A model generated the notes under the pieces. The model was not told the origin of the DNA. It saw only the letters and a program-made list of their open reading frames with translations, and searched no databases. Below, piece by piece: positions 1 to 8,621 of a stretch of 64,000 bases of DNA. Within the stretch, counting starts at the first letter, position 1. The number at the start of each line of letters is the position of its first letter. The position numbers and the translations under genes were made by a program. The stretch comes from Paenibacillus sp. FSL R10-2734 (GTDB lineage Bacteria > Bacillota > Bacilli > Paenibacillales > Paenibacillaceae): positions 2,542,001 through 2,606,000 of the forward strand of contig NZ_CP150170.1 in assembly GCF_037963865.1 (NCBI RefSeq), read 5' to 3'.

Positions 1-1
1 C

Positions 2-232
2 TGGTCTGGCCTTCCCATAGGGCGATTAGCAATTTCCTTGTCTAACCTATCTGATGATAACGTCATCCAACTTACACTCTTTGATGACAGGATTCGGGCT
101 TACAACAAAGAACGTGCAATCGATCAAATAAAGGCTCGTTATGGCAGTAAAGCTCTAATCAGAGCTTCATCTATGCTTGAATCCGGTGTTGCCCTAGAAA
201 GAGCTGAACAGATTGGAGGTCACTATAAATGA
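2..232 (+). CDS. UvrX-type Y-family DNA polymerase, C-terminal fragment (cut by window start)
   Basis: The reading frame is open from base 2, so the gene begins upstream of the window and only about 76 C-terminal residues are seen. The end, with LTLFDD, an RYGSKALIRASS stretch and the terminal IGGHYK, matches my memory of the C-terminus of the UvrX/ImpB-MucB-SamB UV-damage repair proteins of Bacillus, which are Y-family translesion polymerases. Only the tail after the little-finger domain is present, so no catalytic residue can be checked. Its stop overlaps the next start as ATGA, the tight coupling usual between uvrX-like genes and a YolD-like gene. An internal TTG at 38 could be mistaken for a start but lies mid-domain. 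Confidence 0.8.
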   Translation, partial: WSGLPIGRLAISLSNLSDDNVIQLTLFDDRIRAYNKERAIDQIKARYGSKALIRASSMLESGVALERAEQIGGHYK

Positions 233-702
233 GTAAACTAGAGGGTAATGAACGCTGGAAAACGAAAATGATCATGACCGAGCATGTTGAGCAGTACGAG
301 GATCAACAGCATCAGAACACAGATAAAATGATAACTATTGAGGAACGTACGATGGTTCGTGACCTCATTTTGCTTCCTTATATAGATACCATGGTTAGTA
401 AGAGCCTGAAAGAGATCGAGCACTCCAGCAACATTCTTAAACGCGCCTATTTGATGGCTGGTAAAGCCATTCAACGCCGGATTATGCAGGATACCTATCA
501 GTTGCAAAAAGAGCTGAAACAGCGGAATATCAGGGTGCTGGCAGATGAACAGGAGGAATTCTTGGTGTATTACAAAATCTTTTGCCGAGGCTATCAGGAG
601 CGCTTTGGACTAACTCGAGATGTTATGCGTACAGAGATAAGCTTAAGGTTGACTAAATACACCACTGAACTCGGAGCAATATTAAAAGATACCTTAAAAT
701 AA
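229..702 (+). CDS. YolD-like protein with extended helical C-terminus
   Basis: This 157-residue soluble protein starts inside the stop codon of the polymerase gene, so the two are translationally coupled. Residues 3-25 (KLEGNERWKTKMIMTEHVEQ) look like the KLxGNxxWxxxxMMxPEH start of YolD-family proteins, which commonly follow UvrX-type polymerase genes. From about residue 35 to the end it is predicted helical and charged and I do not recognise it; YolD proteins are usually nearer 110 residues. The role of YolD partners is not well established; a link to the polymerase and DNA-damage response is inferred from position. A hairpin terminator follows directly. Confidence 0.6.
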   Translation: MSKLEGNERWKTKMIMTEHVEQYEDQQHQNTDKMITIEERTMVRDLILLPYIDTMVSKSLKEIEHSSNILKRAYLMAGKAIQRRIMQDTYQLQKELKQRNIRVLADEQEEFLVYYKIFCRGYQERFGLTRDVMRTEISLRLTKYTTELGAILKDTLK

Positions 703-743
703 AACAAGGCTTCGTCAGTGATTATACTGGTGTAGCCTTGTTT
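702..743 (+). terminator. Rho-independent terminator after the uvrX-yolD pair
   Basis: A 10-bp perfect stem (AAACAAGGCT pairing with AGCCTTGTTT) closes a loop of about 22 bases, and the right arm ends in TTT. The left arm overlaps the stop codon of the YolD-like gene. Confidence 0.75.
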
Positions 744-853
744 ATGTGAATCAGAAATTAATCCGGAATCCTTCTACTGATGGAATAATCGCCCAGGAAT
801 ATGATAAGCTTCAGGGTAGAGTTATCTTATCCCTAAACAGAGGAGGGAAATCT

Positions 854-3784
854 ATGAGCCGTTTGATCACAGGGAACATTTATTATGGATTTCAGGTCAT
901 TAATGAGGAATTTATCCGGGAGATCGAATCCACCGTATTCACGATGGAACATCTGAAGAGCGGCGCTAGGCTGCTGTTCGTGCAGAATCAGGATGACAAC
1001 AAGGTGTTCAGCGTAAGCTTCAGAACCCCACCGGAGGACAGTACAGGGGTCTTTCATATTTTGGAGCATTCCGTATTATGTGGTTCAGAGAAATATCCGG
1101 TCAAGGAACCTTTTGTTGAATTGCTCAAGGGTTCGATGCAGACGTTCCTGAACGCATTTACATTTGGGGATAAGACGATGTATCCGGTGGCCAGCCGAAA
1201 CGATCAGGACTTCTCCAATTTGATGGAGGTATATCTGGATAGTGTCCTTCAGCCGAATATTTATAAGCAGCAAGAAATCTTTGAGCAAGAGGGCTGGCAT
1301 TACGAGCTTCAGCATCCCGAAGATGAGCTTATCTATAAAGGCGTGGTCTACAACGAGATGAAGGGTTCTTATTCCTCACCGACAACGGTATTGATGGACA
1401 GAATCAAAAAGTCATTGTATCCGGACACGATCTATCGCCATTCTTCAGGTGGAGATCCACAGGAGATTCCTGCGCTTACGTATGAGCAGTTTCTTAAGGC
1501 GCACAGCAATTATTATCATCCGTCCAACAGTTATTTTTATCTCTACGGAGACGTCAATATTGAAGAGAAGCTGCAATTTATAGATCAGGAATATCTTGGG
1601 TCTTATGAACGAAACAGCTTTGATACTTCCATTCCCCTACAACAGCCAACCGGCATGACGGAGCTGGTAGCGGATTATCCGATTCTGGAAGCAGAGACAG
1701 CCGCCGATAAGACGTATTTGAGTCTGAATTATGTGATTGGAACCTCTACAGATCGGGAACTGAACCTAGCTTTTGATATTTTAAAAAGCATGCTGATGGA
1801 CAGCAACGCAGCTCCGCTCAAGCAAGCCTTGCTCGAAAGCGGTCTGGGCAAAGACGCGTTTTCTTTTTATTCCGACAGTATGCTTCAGCCACTGCTTGGC
1901 ATTACACTAACGCATTCCAATGCCTCCTCCAAAGATGCCTTCGAGGAGCTGGTGAAGACTACATTAAAACGTTTGGCCCAGGACGGATTAGATGAGAAGC
2001 TGGTGCTGGCAGCGGTCAACAGCAAGGAGTTTGAACTGCGGGAAGCTGACTTTAGCCGGTATCCGAAGGGTCTAACTTACAATATCGAAATAATGAAATC
2101 CTGGCTCTATGATGGTCAGCCGTCCACCCATATGGTCTATGAAGAGGTGTTCACTGCCATTCGAGAAAAGCTAGCGGACCGTTATTTTGAGAAGCTGATT
2201 GAGGTCTATTTGTTGAACAGTGATCATTGTAGTGTGGTGGTGTTAAATCCGTCCAAGACGATTGCAGCCGAAAAGGAAGCATCCACTCAGCGTCAATTGA
2301 GTGAATACAAAGCCTCACTGCAACCAGACCAGCTGGAGCAGCTTGTTCAGAGCACACAGCATCTTCTCGCGCGGCAGAGTCGTGCGGATGCAGCTGAAGA
2401 TTTGCAGAAGCTTCCGAGCTTGTCCCTACAGGACATTAACCGCAGCGCTGAACCACAGGTGCCGACCTATGAACATACCTATGAGGGCATTAAGCTGATC
2501 CACCATGAGGTATCTACCCACAAGATTGCCTATTGCAAGCTTTTTTGGGATACGGGGGTTGTAGCTCCTGAGCGAATACCATATTTAGTACTACTAGCAG
2601 AGGTGTTGGGCCAAATGGAAACGGCCTCCTTTAGCATTGAAGAGCTTACCAGCGAAATTGGAATCAAAACCGGGGGCATTTATTTTAGGAATGAGATCTT
2701 TGGCGCTGCAAAAGATACCGGGACGAATTATCAGCCTAAATTCACTGCGCAGGTGAAGGTGATGGCGGGGCATATTGGCGAATCGCTGGATCTATTGCGG
2801 GAGATGCTCTACACTAGTGCGCTCGACAACCTGACCAAGCTGCATGAAATCGTCCGCCGGGAAGCCTCGCAGATGGAATCGATTCTGAATCAAAGAGGGA
2901 ATGACATTGCCGCCAGCCGCCTGATATCTTATTTCTCGGACATGGGGGCGTATCAGGAACAACAGGGCGGGGTCGCCTATTATCGTTTTATCCGCGAGCT
3001 TGCCAAGACGTTCGATCAGCAGGGAGCCCAGGTGGCAGACACGCTGAAGGACATCTGTGCGGTTTTATTTAATAAAAAGAATTTAATCATCAGCGTGACC
3101 GGAACGCCTGATTTGTATGAAGAATTCGCCCTTAATGTAGCGAAGCTGGATATCCAAGATCGGCCAGTGGTGAATATGTCTAAGATTACGGCGCAAGGAC
3201 TTGCGGATAATGAAGGATTCATGTCTTCCAGCCAGGTGCAATATGTGGTCAAGGGATACGACTTCACTAAGCTAGGATTCACGTATTCTGGCAAAATGCA
3301 GGTGCTCAAAAAAATCCTGAGCCTCACCTATCTGTGGAATGCCGTACGTGTGAAGGGCGGTGCGTATGGCGGAAACCTGATTCTGCGCAGAGATGGGATG
3401 ATGCTGTTCACCTCCTACCGTGACCCGAATTTGCAAGAGACGCTGGAGGTTTATGATCAGGCGTATCGTTTTGCTGAGGGGTATGAAGCAGATCAAGGCG
3501 AGATGACCAAAGCGATCATCGGCACCTTGTCCATGCTGGACCAGCCGCTGAGTCCCAGCGCACAGGGACGGCGGGCCGACCGGCATTATTTTGAACAGGT
3601 GACCGGAGCCGAGCTACAGCAGGAACGGGATGAAATTCTGTCGACCACACCGGATGACATTAGACAGTACGCCGATTTGCTTAAGACTGTGACGGAACAG
3701 AATTACTTTACTGTAGTCGGCAATGCGTCCAAGCTGAAATCGGCACAAGGAATATTCGGAAGTTTAGAGGAGCTTGTGAAGTAA
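854..3784 (+). CDS. M16C zinc metallopeptidase (presequence-protease / insulinase family)
   Basis: A 976-residue cytoplasmic peptidase. The inverted zinc motif HxxEH is at residues 68-72 (HILEH) and a distal glutamate lies in VVYNEMKGSYSSP about 80 residues on; both are hallmarks of family M16. Length near 970 with two fused M16 halves fits subfamily M16C (PreP, Cym1, falcilysin), which degrades unstructured peptides in a closed chamber. The frame is open from a non-ATG codon at 746, but the ATG at 854 has AGGAGGG ten bases upstream and is the likely start. No signal peptide is present. It is a single gene between two terminators with no functional link to its neighbours. Confidence 0.9.
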   Translation: MSRLITGNIYYGFQVINEEFIREIESTVFTMEHLKSGARLLFVQNQDDNKVFSVSFRTPPEDSTGVFHILEHSVLCGSEKYPVKEPFVELLKGSMQTFLNAFTFGDKTMYPVASRNDQDFSNLMEVYLDSVLQPNIYKQQEIFEQEGWHYELQHPEDELIYKGVVYNEMKGSYSSPTTVLMDRIKKSLYPDTIYRHSSGGDPQEIPALTYEQFLKAHSNYYHPSNSYFYLYGDVNIEEKLQFIDQEYLGSYERNSFDTSIPLQQPTGMTELVADYPILEAETAADKTYLSLNYVIGTSTDRELNLAFDILKSMLMDSNAAPLKQALLESGLGKDAFSFYSDSMLQPLLGITLTHSNASSKDAFEELVKTTLKRLAQDGLDEKLVLAAVNSKEFELREADFSRYPKGLTYNIEIMKSWLYDGQPSTHMVYEEVFTAIREKLADRYFEKLIEVYLLNSDHCSVVVLNPSKTIAAEKEASTQRQLSEYKASLQPDQLEQLVQSTQHLLARQSRADAAEDLQKLPSLSLQDINRSAEPQVPTYEHTYEGIKLIHHEVSTHKIAYCKLFWDTGVVAPERIPYLVLLAEVLGQMETASFSIEELTSEIGIKTGGIYFRNEIFGAAKDTGTNYQPKFTAQVKVMAGHIGESLDLLREMLYTSALDNLTKLHEIVRREASQMESILNQRGNDIAASRLISYFSDMGAYQEQQGGVAYYRFIRELAKTFDQQGAQVADTLKDICAVLFNKKNLIISVTGTPDLYEEFALNVAKLDIQDRPVVNMSKITAQGLADNEGFMSSSQVQYVVKGYDFTKLGFTYSGKMQVLKKILSLTYLWNAVRVKGGAYGGNLILRRDGMMLFTSYRDPNLQETLEVYDQAYRFAEGYEADQGEMTKAIIGTLSMLDQPLSPSAQGRRADRHYFEQVTGAELQQERDEILSTTPDDIRQYADLLKTVTEQNYFTVVGNASKLKSAQGIFGSLEELVK

Positions 3785-3798
3785 CAGAGTTACGAATG

Positions 3799-3842
3799 GA
3801 CTATAGGCCAAGAAATTTTCTTGGTCCTGTAGTCTTTTTTAA
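3799..3842 (+). terminator. Terminator of the M16C peptidase gene
   Basis: GACTAtAGGcCAAGAAA pairs with the complementary arm ending CTTGGtCCTgTAGTC, with two mismatches and a tight AT loop, followed by a run of T from 3835. Confidence 0.8.
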
Positions 3843-4095
3843 TTTGACTAACCAGCAATCATCCTCCGGAGAAGAAACCTGCAAAAGGCGGAAGGATGGC
3901 TAAAGCAAGAATTCTTGCAAATCTGCAGGAACCCTGCTGAAGTGTTGGTTTTATTCAAGATCTTTAAAGGACAGGGGTCAATATTCTGCTGGTGGCCATG
4001 GGAGCCCTGTTTTTAATTAAGCACATGCCTCTTTGGGACGGACCGAGCGGACCTTATATCCTCCGAAATGCATGTTTTAGTCGAACTTACGGACA
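3843..4095. other. Non-coding stretch before the tandem repeats
   Basis: No credible gene is present. A 14-codon reading frame (ATG 3896, ending in a TGA) has GGAAGG just upstream but matches nothing I know. Around 3973-4016 ACAGGG and CCCTGT could pair to form a loose hairpin before TTTTT. The frame from about 3980 to 4090 on the plus strand encodes a short hydrophobic run, which might be a gene relic. Confidence 0.4.
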
Positions 4096-4355
4096 AATGT
4101 ATGCGAAAAACTGAACACAATGTGCCGGCGGCAACGTAAAAGAGCCAAATGTATGCGAAAAACCGAATACAATGTGCCGGCGGTAACGTAAATGAGCCGA
4201 ATGTATGCGAAAAACTGAACACAATGTGCCGACTGTAACGTAAACGAGCCAAATGTATGCGAAAAACCAAATACAATGTGCCGCCAGAAACGTAATCGAG
4301 CCAAATGTATGCGAAAAACCGAATACAAAGTGTCGCCAGTAACGTAAACGAGCCA
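4096..4355. repeat. Five tandem copies of a 52-bp repeat
   Basis: The motif ATGTATGCGAAAAAC recurs with ATGCG at 4101, 4153, 4205, 4257 and 4309, exactly 52 bp apart. Each unit runs AAATGTATGCGAAAAAC, a variable GAAnACAATGTGCC block, then an AACGTAA...GAGCC end. Copies differ by scattered substitutions without length change, so they are diverged duplicates. There are no unique spacers, so it is not CRISPR. Since 52 is not a multiple of three, the open minus-strand frames across it simply read the same unit in rotating frames. The following 4356-4532 is unremarkable non-coding DNA up to the end of the minus-strand AraC gene. Confidence 0.95.
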
Positions 4356-4532
4356 GCGCCGTTATCCGCCCCAAATCACCCGGGAATGGGCTTGTTATTA
4401 GGGAATAAATGCAATACGGTCAGTCCCTCGGAACCTCACTACGATGGTGTATATGGATACGAGTATGGAATTACGAATGTACCTCAGCTTGTATCTCGAC
4501 CTCCAAGGATGCCGGCAGGCGTTTTTCTTATA

Positions 4533-5396
4533 TCAAAAGGCATTCTTCCTATACACACTAGGAGTAACACCGGTTAATGATTTAAATACGCGGTAAAAAT
4601 GAGTGGGGGTATCATATCCACAATGTTCTGCAATAACATTAATGTTGTCCTCGGTTTGAAGAAGCATTTCTTTGGCTCTAATCATTCGTTTGGCGTTTAT
4701 ATAGTTACTCACATTCATTGTGGTTAACTGTCTAAAGACTCGAGAGAAATGCGAAGCAGAGACATTGGCGTGTTCTGCGAGATTAGAGAGGCTGAAATCA
4801 AGCTCCGGATGTTCATCAATCTGCTCTAAAGCCTCCATCATCCAGGAAGGGGCCATCCTAAGACTCTTGTTCGGATTTCCATTTTCAGTCAGAATGAGCC
4901 GATTGATCTGTAGCAATAGCTGGCATGTTATTAGCCGAATGGCTTCATGATAGCCAGTTCTGCGCTCTTCTATTTCCTTTACCATATCTTCCAGAGCTGC
5001 TTCTGTGATAGATTTCAAAGGGTCCTGCAGCTCCAGTCTGTAGGACTTTTTTTTGCGGGCAAAATCATAACATAGCAGGCTGGAGTAAGAATCATCCAGA
5101 GGTTCCGTGGTGAGGAGAGTAGGAGCAAAGTACAGCGCTGAAGAGACAATAGGATCATCGTTGTCAGGCAGGGAATGGTGGATTGTGTTACCTGGAATGA
5201 TAAATAAATCCCCACTTTTTTTCTCATACCATGTATTGTCGATAAAGAAAGTCCCTTTCCCCTGATATACATAGACGAGTTCATATCGGTCATGCAGATG
5301 GTCCGGAAGCTCATTATCCTGTTTTTTTATATTTTTATGATTAATTTCAAACGGAAACAGCGGGTCTCCGAAAAAAGGCTTGCGGAAAGGTTTCAC
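4533..5396 (-). CDS. AraC-family transcriptional regulator, cupin sensor
   Basis: A 287-residue regulator. The N-terminal half is a cupin-like sugar-binding domain (HLHDRYELVYVYQGKG at about residue 33, later GDLFIIPGNTIHH). The C-terminal 100 residues hold the two helix-turn-helix motifs of AraC/XylS proteins, including SNLAEHANVSASHFSRVF and the signature GYDTPTHFYRVFKSLTGVTP. The gene is divergent from the lactonase/dehydrogenase operon at 5564 and shares the 167-bp gap with it, so it most likely controls that operon in response to a sugar or sugar acid; the ligand is not visible from sequence. Confidence 0.88.
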   Translation of the reverse strand: MKPFRKPFFGDPLFPFEINHKNIKKQDNELPDHLHDRYELVYVYQGKGTFFIDNTWYEKKSGDLFIIPGNTIHHSLPDNDDPIVSSALYFAPTLLTTEPLDDSYSSLLCYDFARKKKSYRLELQDPLKSITEAALEDMVKEIEERRTGYHEAIRLITCQLLLQINRLILTENGNPNKSLRMAPSWMMEALEQIDEHPELDFSLSNLAEHANVSASHFSRVFRQLTTMNVSNYINAKRMIRAKEMLLQTEDNINVIAEHCGYDTPTHFYRVFKSLTGVTPSVYRKNAF

Positions 5397-5563
5397 TACG
5401 GGTTCCTCCTTAACATGGATAAGCGCTCAATTGCACAATATCAAATAATGTTATAAAAATGCAAGATATAGCGATTACATTACTATTTGCATCTGATATA
5501 CAATGAGTTCATATCTTAGTTCATCACTTAAATTGATTTTCTCGGAAGAGGTGTAACTAGCGG
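5397..5563 (+). promoter_or_regulatory. Divergent control region between araC-type gene and sugar-oxidation operon
   Basis: On the plus strand TTACAT (5475-5480) and TATACA (5497-5502) are separated by 16 bases and form a plausible sigma-A promoter for the operon at 5564. GAAGAGGTG upstream of 5564 is the ribosome site. No clear operator repeat was seen. Confidence 0.4.
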
Positions 5564-6394
5564 ATGCGTATTGATGCTCATCAACATTATTGGAAAATTG
5601 ACCGCGGTGACTACGGCTGGATTACGCCAGAGCTGCCTGTATTATACCGGGATTTCCTCCCGCTTGACCTAGAGCCGCTGCTCAATAAGCACCATATGGA
5701 CGGGAGTATCATTGTCCAAGCTGCACCAACGGTTGAGGAAACTAATTATATCTTGACGCTTGCAGACGAATCATCCACTGTACTCGGTGTCGTCGGCTGG
5801 CTGGATTTATTCAGCGCTGATCACCGGCGGCATTATAATGAATTACGTCTTCATCCTAAGTTCAAGGGGTTCCGGATTATGATCCAGGACATGCCGGATG
5901 CTACCCGTATCTTAGAGCCAGCATTTGTGAATGCACTTCGCGGCTATGCGGCGGAGGGAGTGCCGGTGGATCTGTTGCTGACGTCACAGCAAATGGAGCC
6001 GGTGTTGGAGCTGCTGCGGCAGGTGCCGGATCTGCGCGGTGTTATTGACCATCTCGCCAAACCTCCAATCCATAGCGGCGAGCTTGAGCCTTGGTACCAC
6101 TATTTAGCGGGAATATCGGCGTTCCCTGGCATCTATTGCAAATTATCCGGGATGGTCACGGAAGCTGGTCAAGACGGGTGGAAGAAGGAAGACTTCGTTC
6201 CATACATCCGTGGGGTACTGGAGCTGTTCGGACCGGAGCGGGTAATGTTTGGCAGCGACTGGCCGGTATGCTTGCTTGCCGCTGAATATGATGAAGTCAT
6301 GGATATACTGCTTCATGCTCTTCCGGAAACTTGGGGTGAACATGAACGTGAACGTTTATTTGGAGGTAATGCTAAGGAGTTCTACAAACTTTGA
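5564..6394 (+). CDS. Amidohydrolase-family sugar lactonase (L-fucono/L-galactono-lactonase type)
   Basis: A 276-residue TIM-barrel hydrolase of the amidohydrolase-2 (COG3618) group. It has the N-terminal metal motif DAHQHYW (His6, His8), an HLAKPP strand motif and the C-terminal FGSDWPV with the conserved aspartate. The start RIDAHQHYWKIDRGDYGW is what I remember of bacterial L-fucono-1,5-lactonases, which open the lactone made by a sugar dehydrogenase. The next gene is such a dehydrogenase, so the two probably work as a pair: dehydrogenase makes the lactone, this enzyme hydrolyses it to the aldonate. L-fucose versus L-galactose cannot be settled from this protein. First gene of a three-gene operon. 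Confidence 0.8.
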   Translation: MRIDAHQHYWKIDRGDYGWITPELPVLYRDFLPLDLEPLLNKHHMDGSIIVQAAPTVEETNYILTLADESSTVLGVVGWLDLFSADHRRHYNELRLHPKFKGFRIMIQDMPDATRILEPAFVNALRGYAAEGVPVDLLLTSQQMEPVLELLRQVPDLRGVIDHLAKPPIHSGELEPWYHYLAGISAFPGIYCKLSGMVTEAGQDGWKKEDFVPYIRGVLELFGPERVMFGSDWPVCLLAAEYDEVMDILLHALPETWGEHERERLFGGNAKEFYKL

Positions 6395-6423
6395 AGCGAC
6401 TTTAAGGATGGGGTGATTCTGAA

Positions 6424-7389
6424 ATGAAGTATCGTAAATTAGGAAATACAGGGCTGGAGGTTTCCGCACTAAGCTTTGGCGCATCGTCAATTGGCTCAGT
6501 GTTCCGTCAGACGGATGACAATGAGAGTATCTGCACTGTACATGCAGCCATTGATGCAGGCATTAATTATATCGACGTATCGCCTTATTATGGTCTGACC
6601 AAAGCGGAGACAGTACTTGGTAAGGCAGTACAGCAGCTACCGCGCGACAAATTTCTTTTGTCGTCTAAGGCTGGTCGTTACGGTGAGAACACCTTCGATT
6701 TTACTGCAAAACGCATCTTTAGCAGTGTGGAGGAGAGCCTATCGCGGTTGAACACAGATTATTTGGATATTTTGTTCCTGCATGATATTGAATTCGTGCC
6801 GGCTAAAATTATTCTTGAAGAGGCTGTGCCTGCGCTGCATAAGCTGAAAGAACAAGGTAAGATCCGCTTCTGTGGTATCAGCGGTCTACCGCTGCAGCTC
6901 TTCGAAACGCTCCTTCCGCAGATTGAGGTTGATGCAATTCTCTCCTACTGTCATTACTCCCTTAACGATACTTCTTTGCTTGATCTCCTGCCGCTGCTGA
7001 ATCAAAGAGGTGTGGGGCTGGTCAATGCTTCGCCGCTGTCCATGGGACTGCTAAGTACCCACGAGACAGCCGATTGGCATCCTGCAAGCAGTGAACTGAA
7101 AGCGGCTTGCCGGAAGGCCGCAGAGTACTGTGCATCTCAAGGTGCTGACATCGCGAAACTGGCTGTTCAATATTCAACTGAACATGAGGGGATTCCAACT
7201 ACACTGGTTAGTACGGCCAATCCAGATAATATCATTAAGAATGCCGCTTGGACCGACGAGCCGCTGGATAGAGGATTTCTTAAGGAAGTACTAACAATTC
7301 TGGAGCCGATCCATAACGATACTTGGGTGAGCGGACGGATGGAATACAATGGACATCTTACCCAAAGTGAAGGGAGTGGTATCCTATAA
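6424..7389 (+). CDS. Aldo/keto reductase, L-galactose / L-fucose 1-dehydrogenase type
   Basis: A 321-residue NAD(P)-dependent barrel enzyme. The catalytic tetrad is visible as Asp51 and Tyr56 (YIDVSPYYG), Lys82 (SSKAGRYG) and His120 (LFLHDIEF). Several stretches, such as GRYGENTFDF, LHDIEF, LSYCHYSLNDTSLLDLLP and ASPLSMGLL, closely resemble plant L-galactose dehydrogenase as I recall it, which oxidises C1 of L-galactose to the 1,4-lactone. Bacterial relatives act on L-fucose or other L-sugars. It lies 29 bp after the lactonase and abuts the zinc dehydrogenase, its last base coinciding with the next start. Role: first step of an oxidative L-sugar route. Confidence 0.82.
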   Translation: MKYRKLGNTGLEVSALSFGASSIGSVFRQTDDNESICTVHAAIDAGINYIDVSPYYGLTKAETVLGKAVQQLPRDKFLLSSKAGRYGENTFDFTAKRIFSSVEESLSRLNTDYLDILFLHDIEFVPAKIILEEAVPALHKLKEQGKIRFCGISGLPLQLFETLLPQIEVDAILSYCHYSLNDTSLLDLLPLLNQRGVGLVNASPLSMGLLSTHETADWHPASSELKAACRKAAEYCASQGADIAKLAVQYSTEHEGIPTTLVSTANPDNIIKNAAWTDEPLDRGFLKEVLTILEPIHNDTWVSGRMEYNGHLTQSEGSGIL

Positions 7390-8411
7390 TGAAAGGCATT
7401 GTCTGCGAAGAAATAGGCAAATTTACCTTCCGGAATGATTTGGAGGAGCCTGTACTTGAAGAAGGACAGGCGATTGTCCGAATCCGCCGGATCGGCATCT
7501 GCGGAACGGACTTACATGCCTACCAAGGGAATCAGCCTTATTTCAGCTATCCTCGTATTCTGGGGCATGAGCTGTCGGGGATCATCGTGGCAGTTGGGAC
7601 TAATGATGCAGGCCTAAACAGCGGTGATCAAGTCAGCATCGTTCCTTATATGCACTGTGGCGAGTGTTCCGCTTGCCACAGCGGCAAAACGAACTGCTGC
7701 AAGAACATGAAGGTGTTCGGTGTTCATATTGACGGTGGGATGCGGGAACGGGTATCCATTCCCATTGGCCATCTAATCAAGACAGAAGGGCTAACCTTGG
7801 ATCAATCCGCCATGCTGGAGCCGCTTGCGATCGGTGCACATGCAATAAGGCGTTCTGGGCTAGCTGCTGGTGATACCGTGCTAGTTATCGGAGCGGGCCC
7901 CATCGGACTTGGCATAATGGCGCTTGCCAGATATGCAGGTGCCAAGGTTATCGCGATGGATGTCAATGATGAACGGCTTGCCTTTTGTGGTTCTTGGGCT
8001 AAAGTGGAGCATACAGTTAGTGCACTTCAGCAGCCCAAGGAACAGCTTGCAGCTATTACGGGCAGTGAGGCTGCTACTGTCGTCATTGATGCTACCGGTA
8101 ATGCATCATCCATGACAGGGGCATTTGATCTTGTTGCGCATGGTGGATCTTTGGTTTATGTCGGACTTGTAAAAAGCGATATTACCTTTAATGACCCGAA
8201 TTTCCACAGTCATGAGATGACCCTGATGGGTAGTCGCAACGCAACGATGGAGGATTTCGACTACGTGCTGAGGGCGATCTCCGCTGGTTATGTTGACATC
8301 GATCGCTATATTACGCACCGCTCAGCTTTCAGCGACATGATTAATGTCTTTGATAGCTGGCTAAAGCCTGAGTCCAAAGTGATCAAGGCATTGCTTGAAC
8401 TAAATGATTAA
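7389..8411 (+). CDS. Zinc-dependent MDR dehydrogenase, L-galactonate-5-dehydrogenase-like
   Basis: A 340-residue medium-chain dehydrogenase. It has the catalytic zinc Cys in CGICGTDLHAY, the GHE motif, the structural-zinc cluster CGECSACHSGKTNCC, and a Rossmann GAGPIG fingerprint. The motifs GNQPYFSYPRILGHE and LMGSRNATMEDF are, from memory, shared with the E. coli LgoD (YjjN) group that oxidises L-galactonate at C5 to D-tagaturonate. Placed after a lactone-forming dehydrogenase and a lactonase, that reaction would link L-galactose to hexuronate catabolism. The gene starts within one base of the preceding stop and is followed by a terminator. A threonine or sorbitol dehydrogenase role is the alternative. 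Confidence 0.75.
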   Translation: MKGIVCEEIGKFTFRNDLEEPVLEEGQAIVRIRRIGICGTDLHAYQGNQPYFSYPRILGHELSGIIVAVGTNDAGLNSGDQVSIVPYMHCGECSACHSGKTNCCKNMKVFGVHIDGGMRERVSIPIGHLIKTEGLTLDQSAMLEPLAIGAHAIRRSGLAAGDTVLVIGAGPIGLGIMALARYAGAKVIAMDVNDERLAFCGSWAKVEHTVSALQQPKEQLAAITGSEAATVVIDATGNASSMTGAFDLVAHGGSLVYVGLVKSDITFNDPNFHSHEMTLMGSRNATMEDFDYVLRAISAGYVDIDRYITHRSAFSDMINVFDSWLKPESKVIKALLELND

Positions 8412-8449
8412 TGTCAAAGACTAAACAAGAAGTTCTGTTACCATATTAT

Positions 8450-8496
8450 AGCGACCTCGTCCGGTATTAACCGGAGAGGTCGCTATTTCTATTTCA
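8450..8496 (+). terminator. Terminator of the L-sugar oxidation operon
   Basis: AGCGACCTC (8450-8458) pairs with AGAGGTCGCT (to 8484), with an inner CCGG/CCGG stem, followed by a T-rich tail (ATTTCTATTT). Confidence 0.8.
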
Positions 8497-8578
8497 AGTG
8501 AGATTATTTATTTATTTGTTTGTTCAATCAACCTTAATATCGGATACTTAGTGCTTATTAATGATCCGTATTTTGTAA

Positions 8579-8593
8579 ATGTAAGCGATTATA
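8579..8593 (+). promoter_or_regulatory. cre-like site upstream of first CUT1 importer
   Basis: ATGTAAGCGATTATA matches the catabolite-response consensus WTGNAANCGNWNNCW at all defined positions but one (the C near the 3' end is T). It sits about 30 bp before the permease start, where CcpA could block transcription. A single match of this quality may be chance. Confidence 0.35.
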
Positions 8594-8621
8594 TAATAGG
8601 GTCAGAAGGGAGGTTGACAAC

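Noticed and set aside
3896..3940. 14-codon frame with a GGAAGG before its ATG
   Set aside because: Too short to support, no match to a known leader peptide and no regulated gene directly downstream.
4096..4355. CRISPR array
   Set aside because: Unit is continuous 52-bp tandem repeat with no unique spacers and no cas genes.
4013..4374. Three overlapping minus-strand open frames of 83-95 codons with VFRIHLA and FGFSHTF repeats
   Set aside because: They are the 52-bp DNA repeat read in rotating frames; no ribosome site and no independent coding signal.
5420..5435. cre site around AAGCGCTC near the AraC gene
   Set aside because: The TG at the start of the consensus is missing, so the match is poor.
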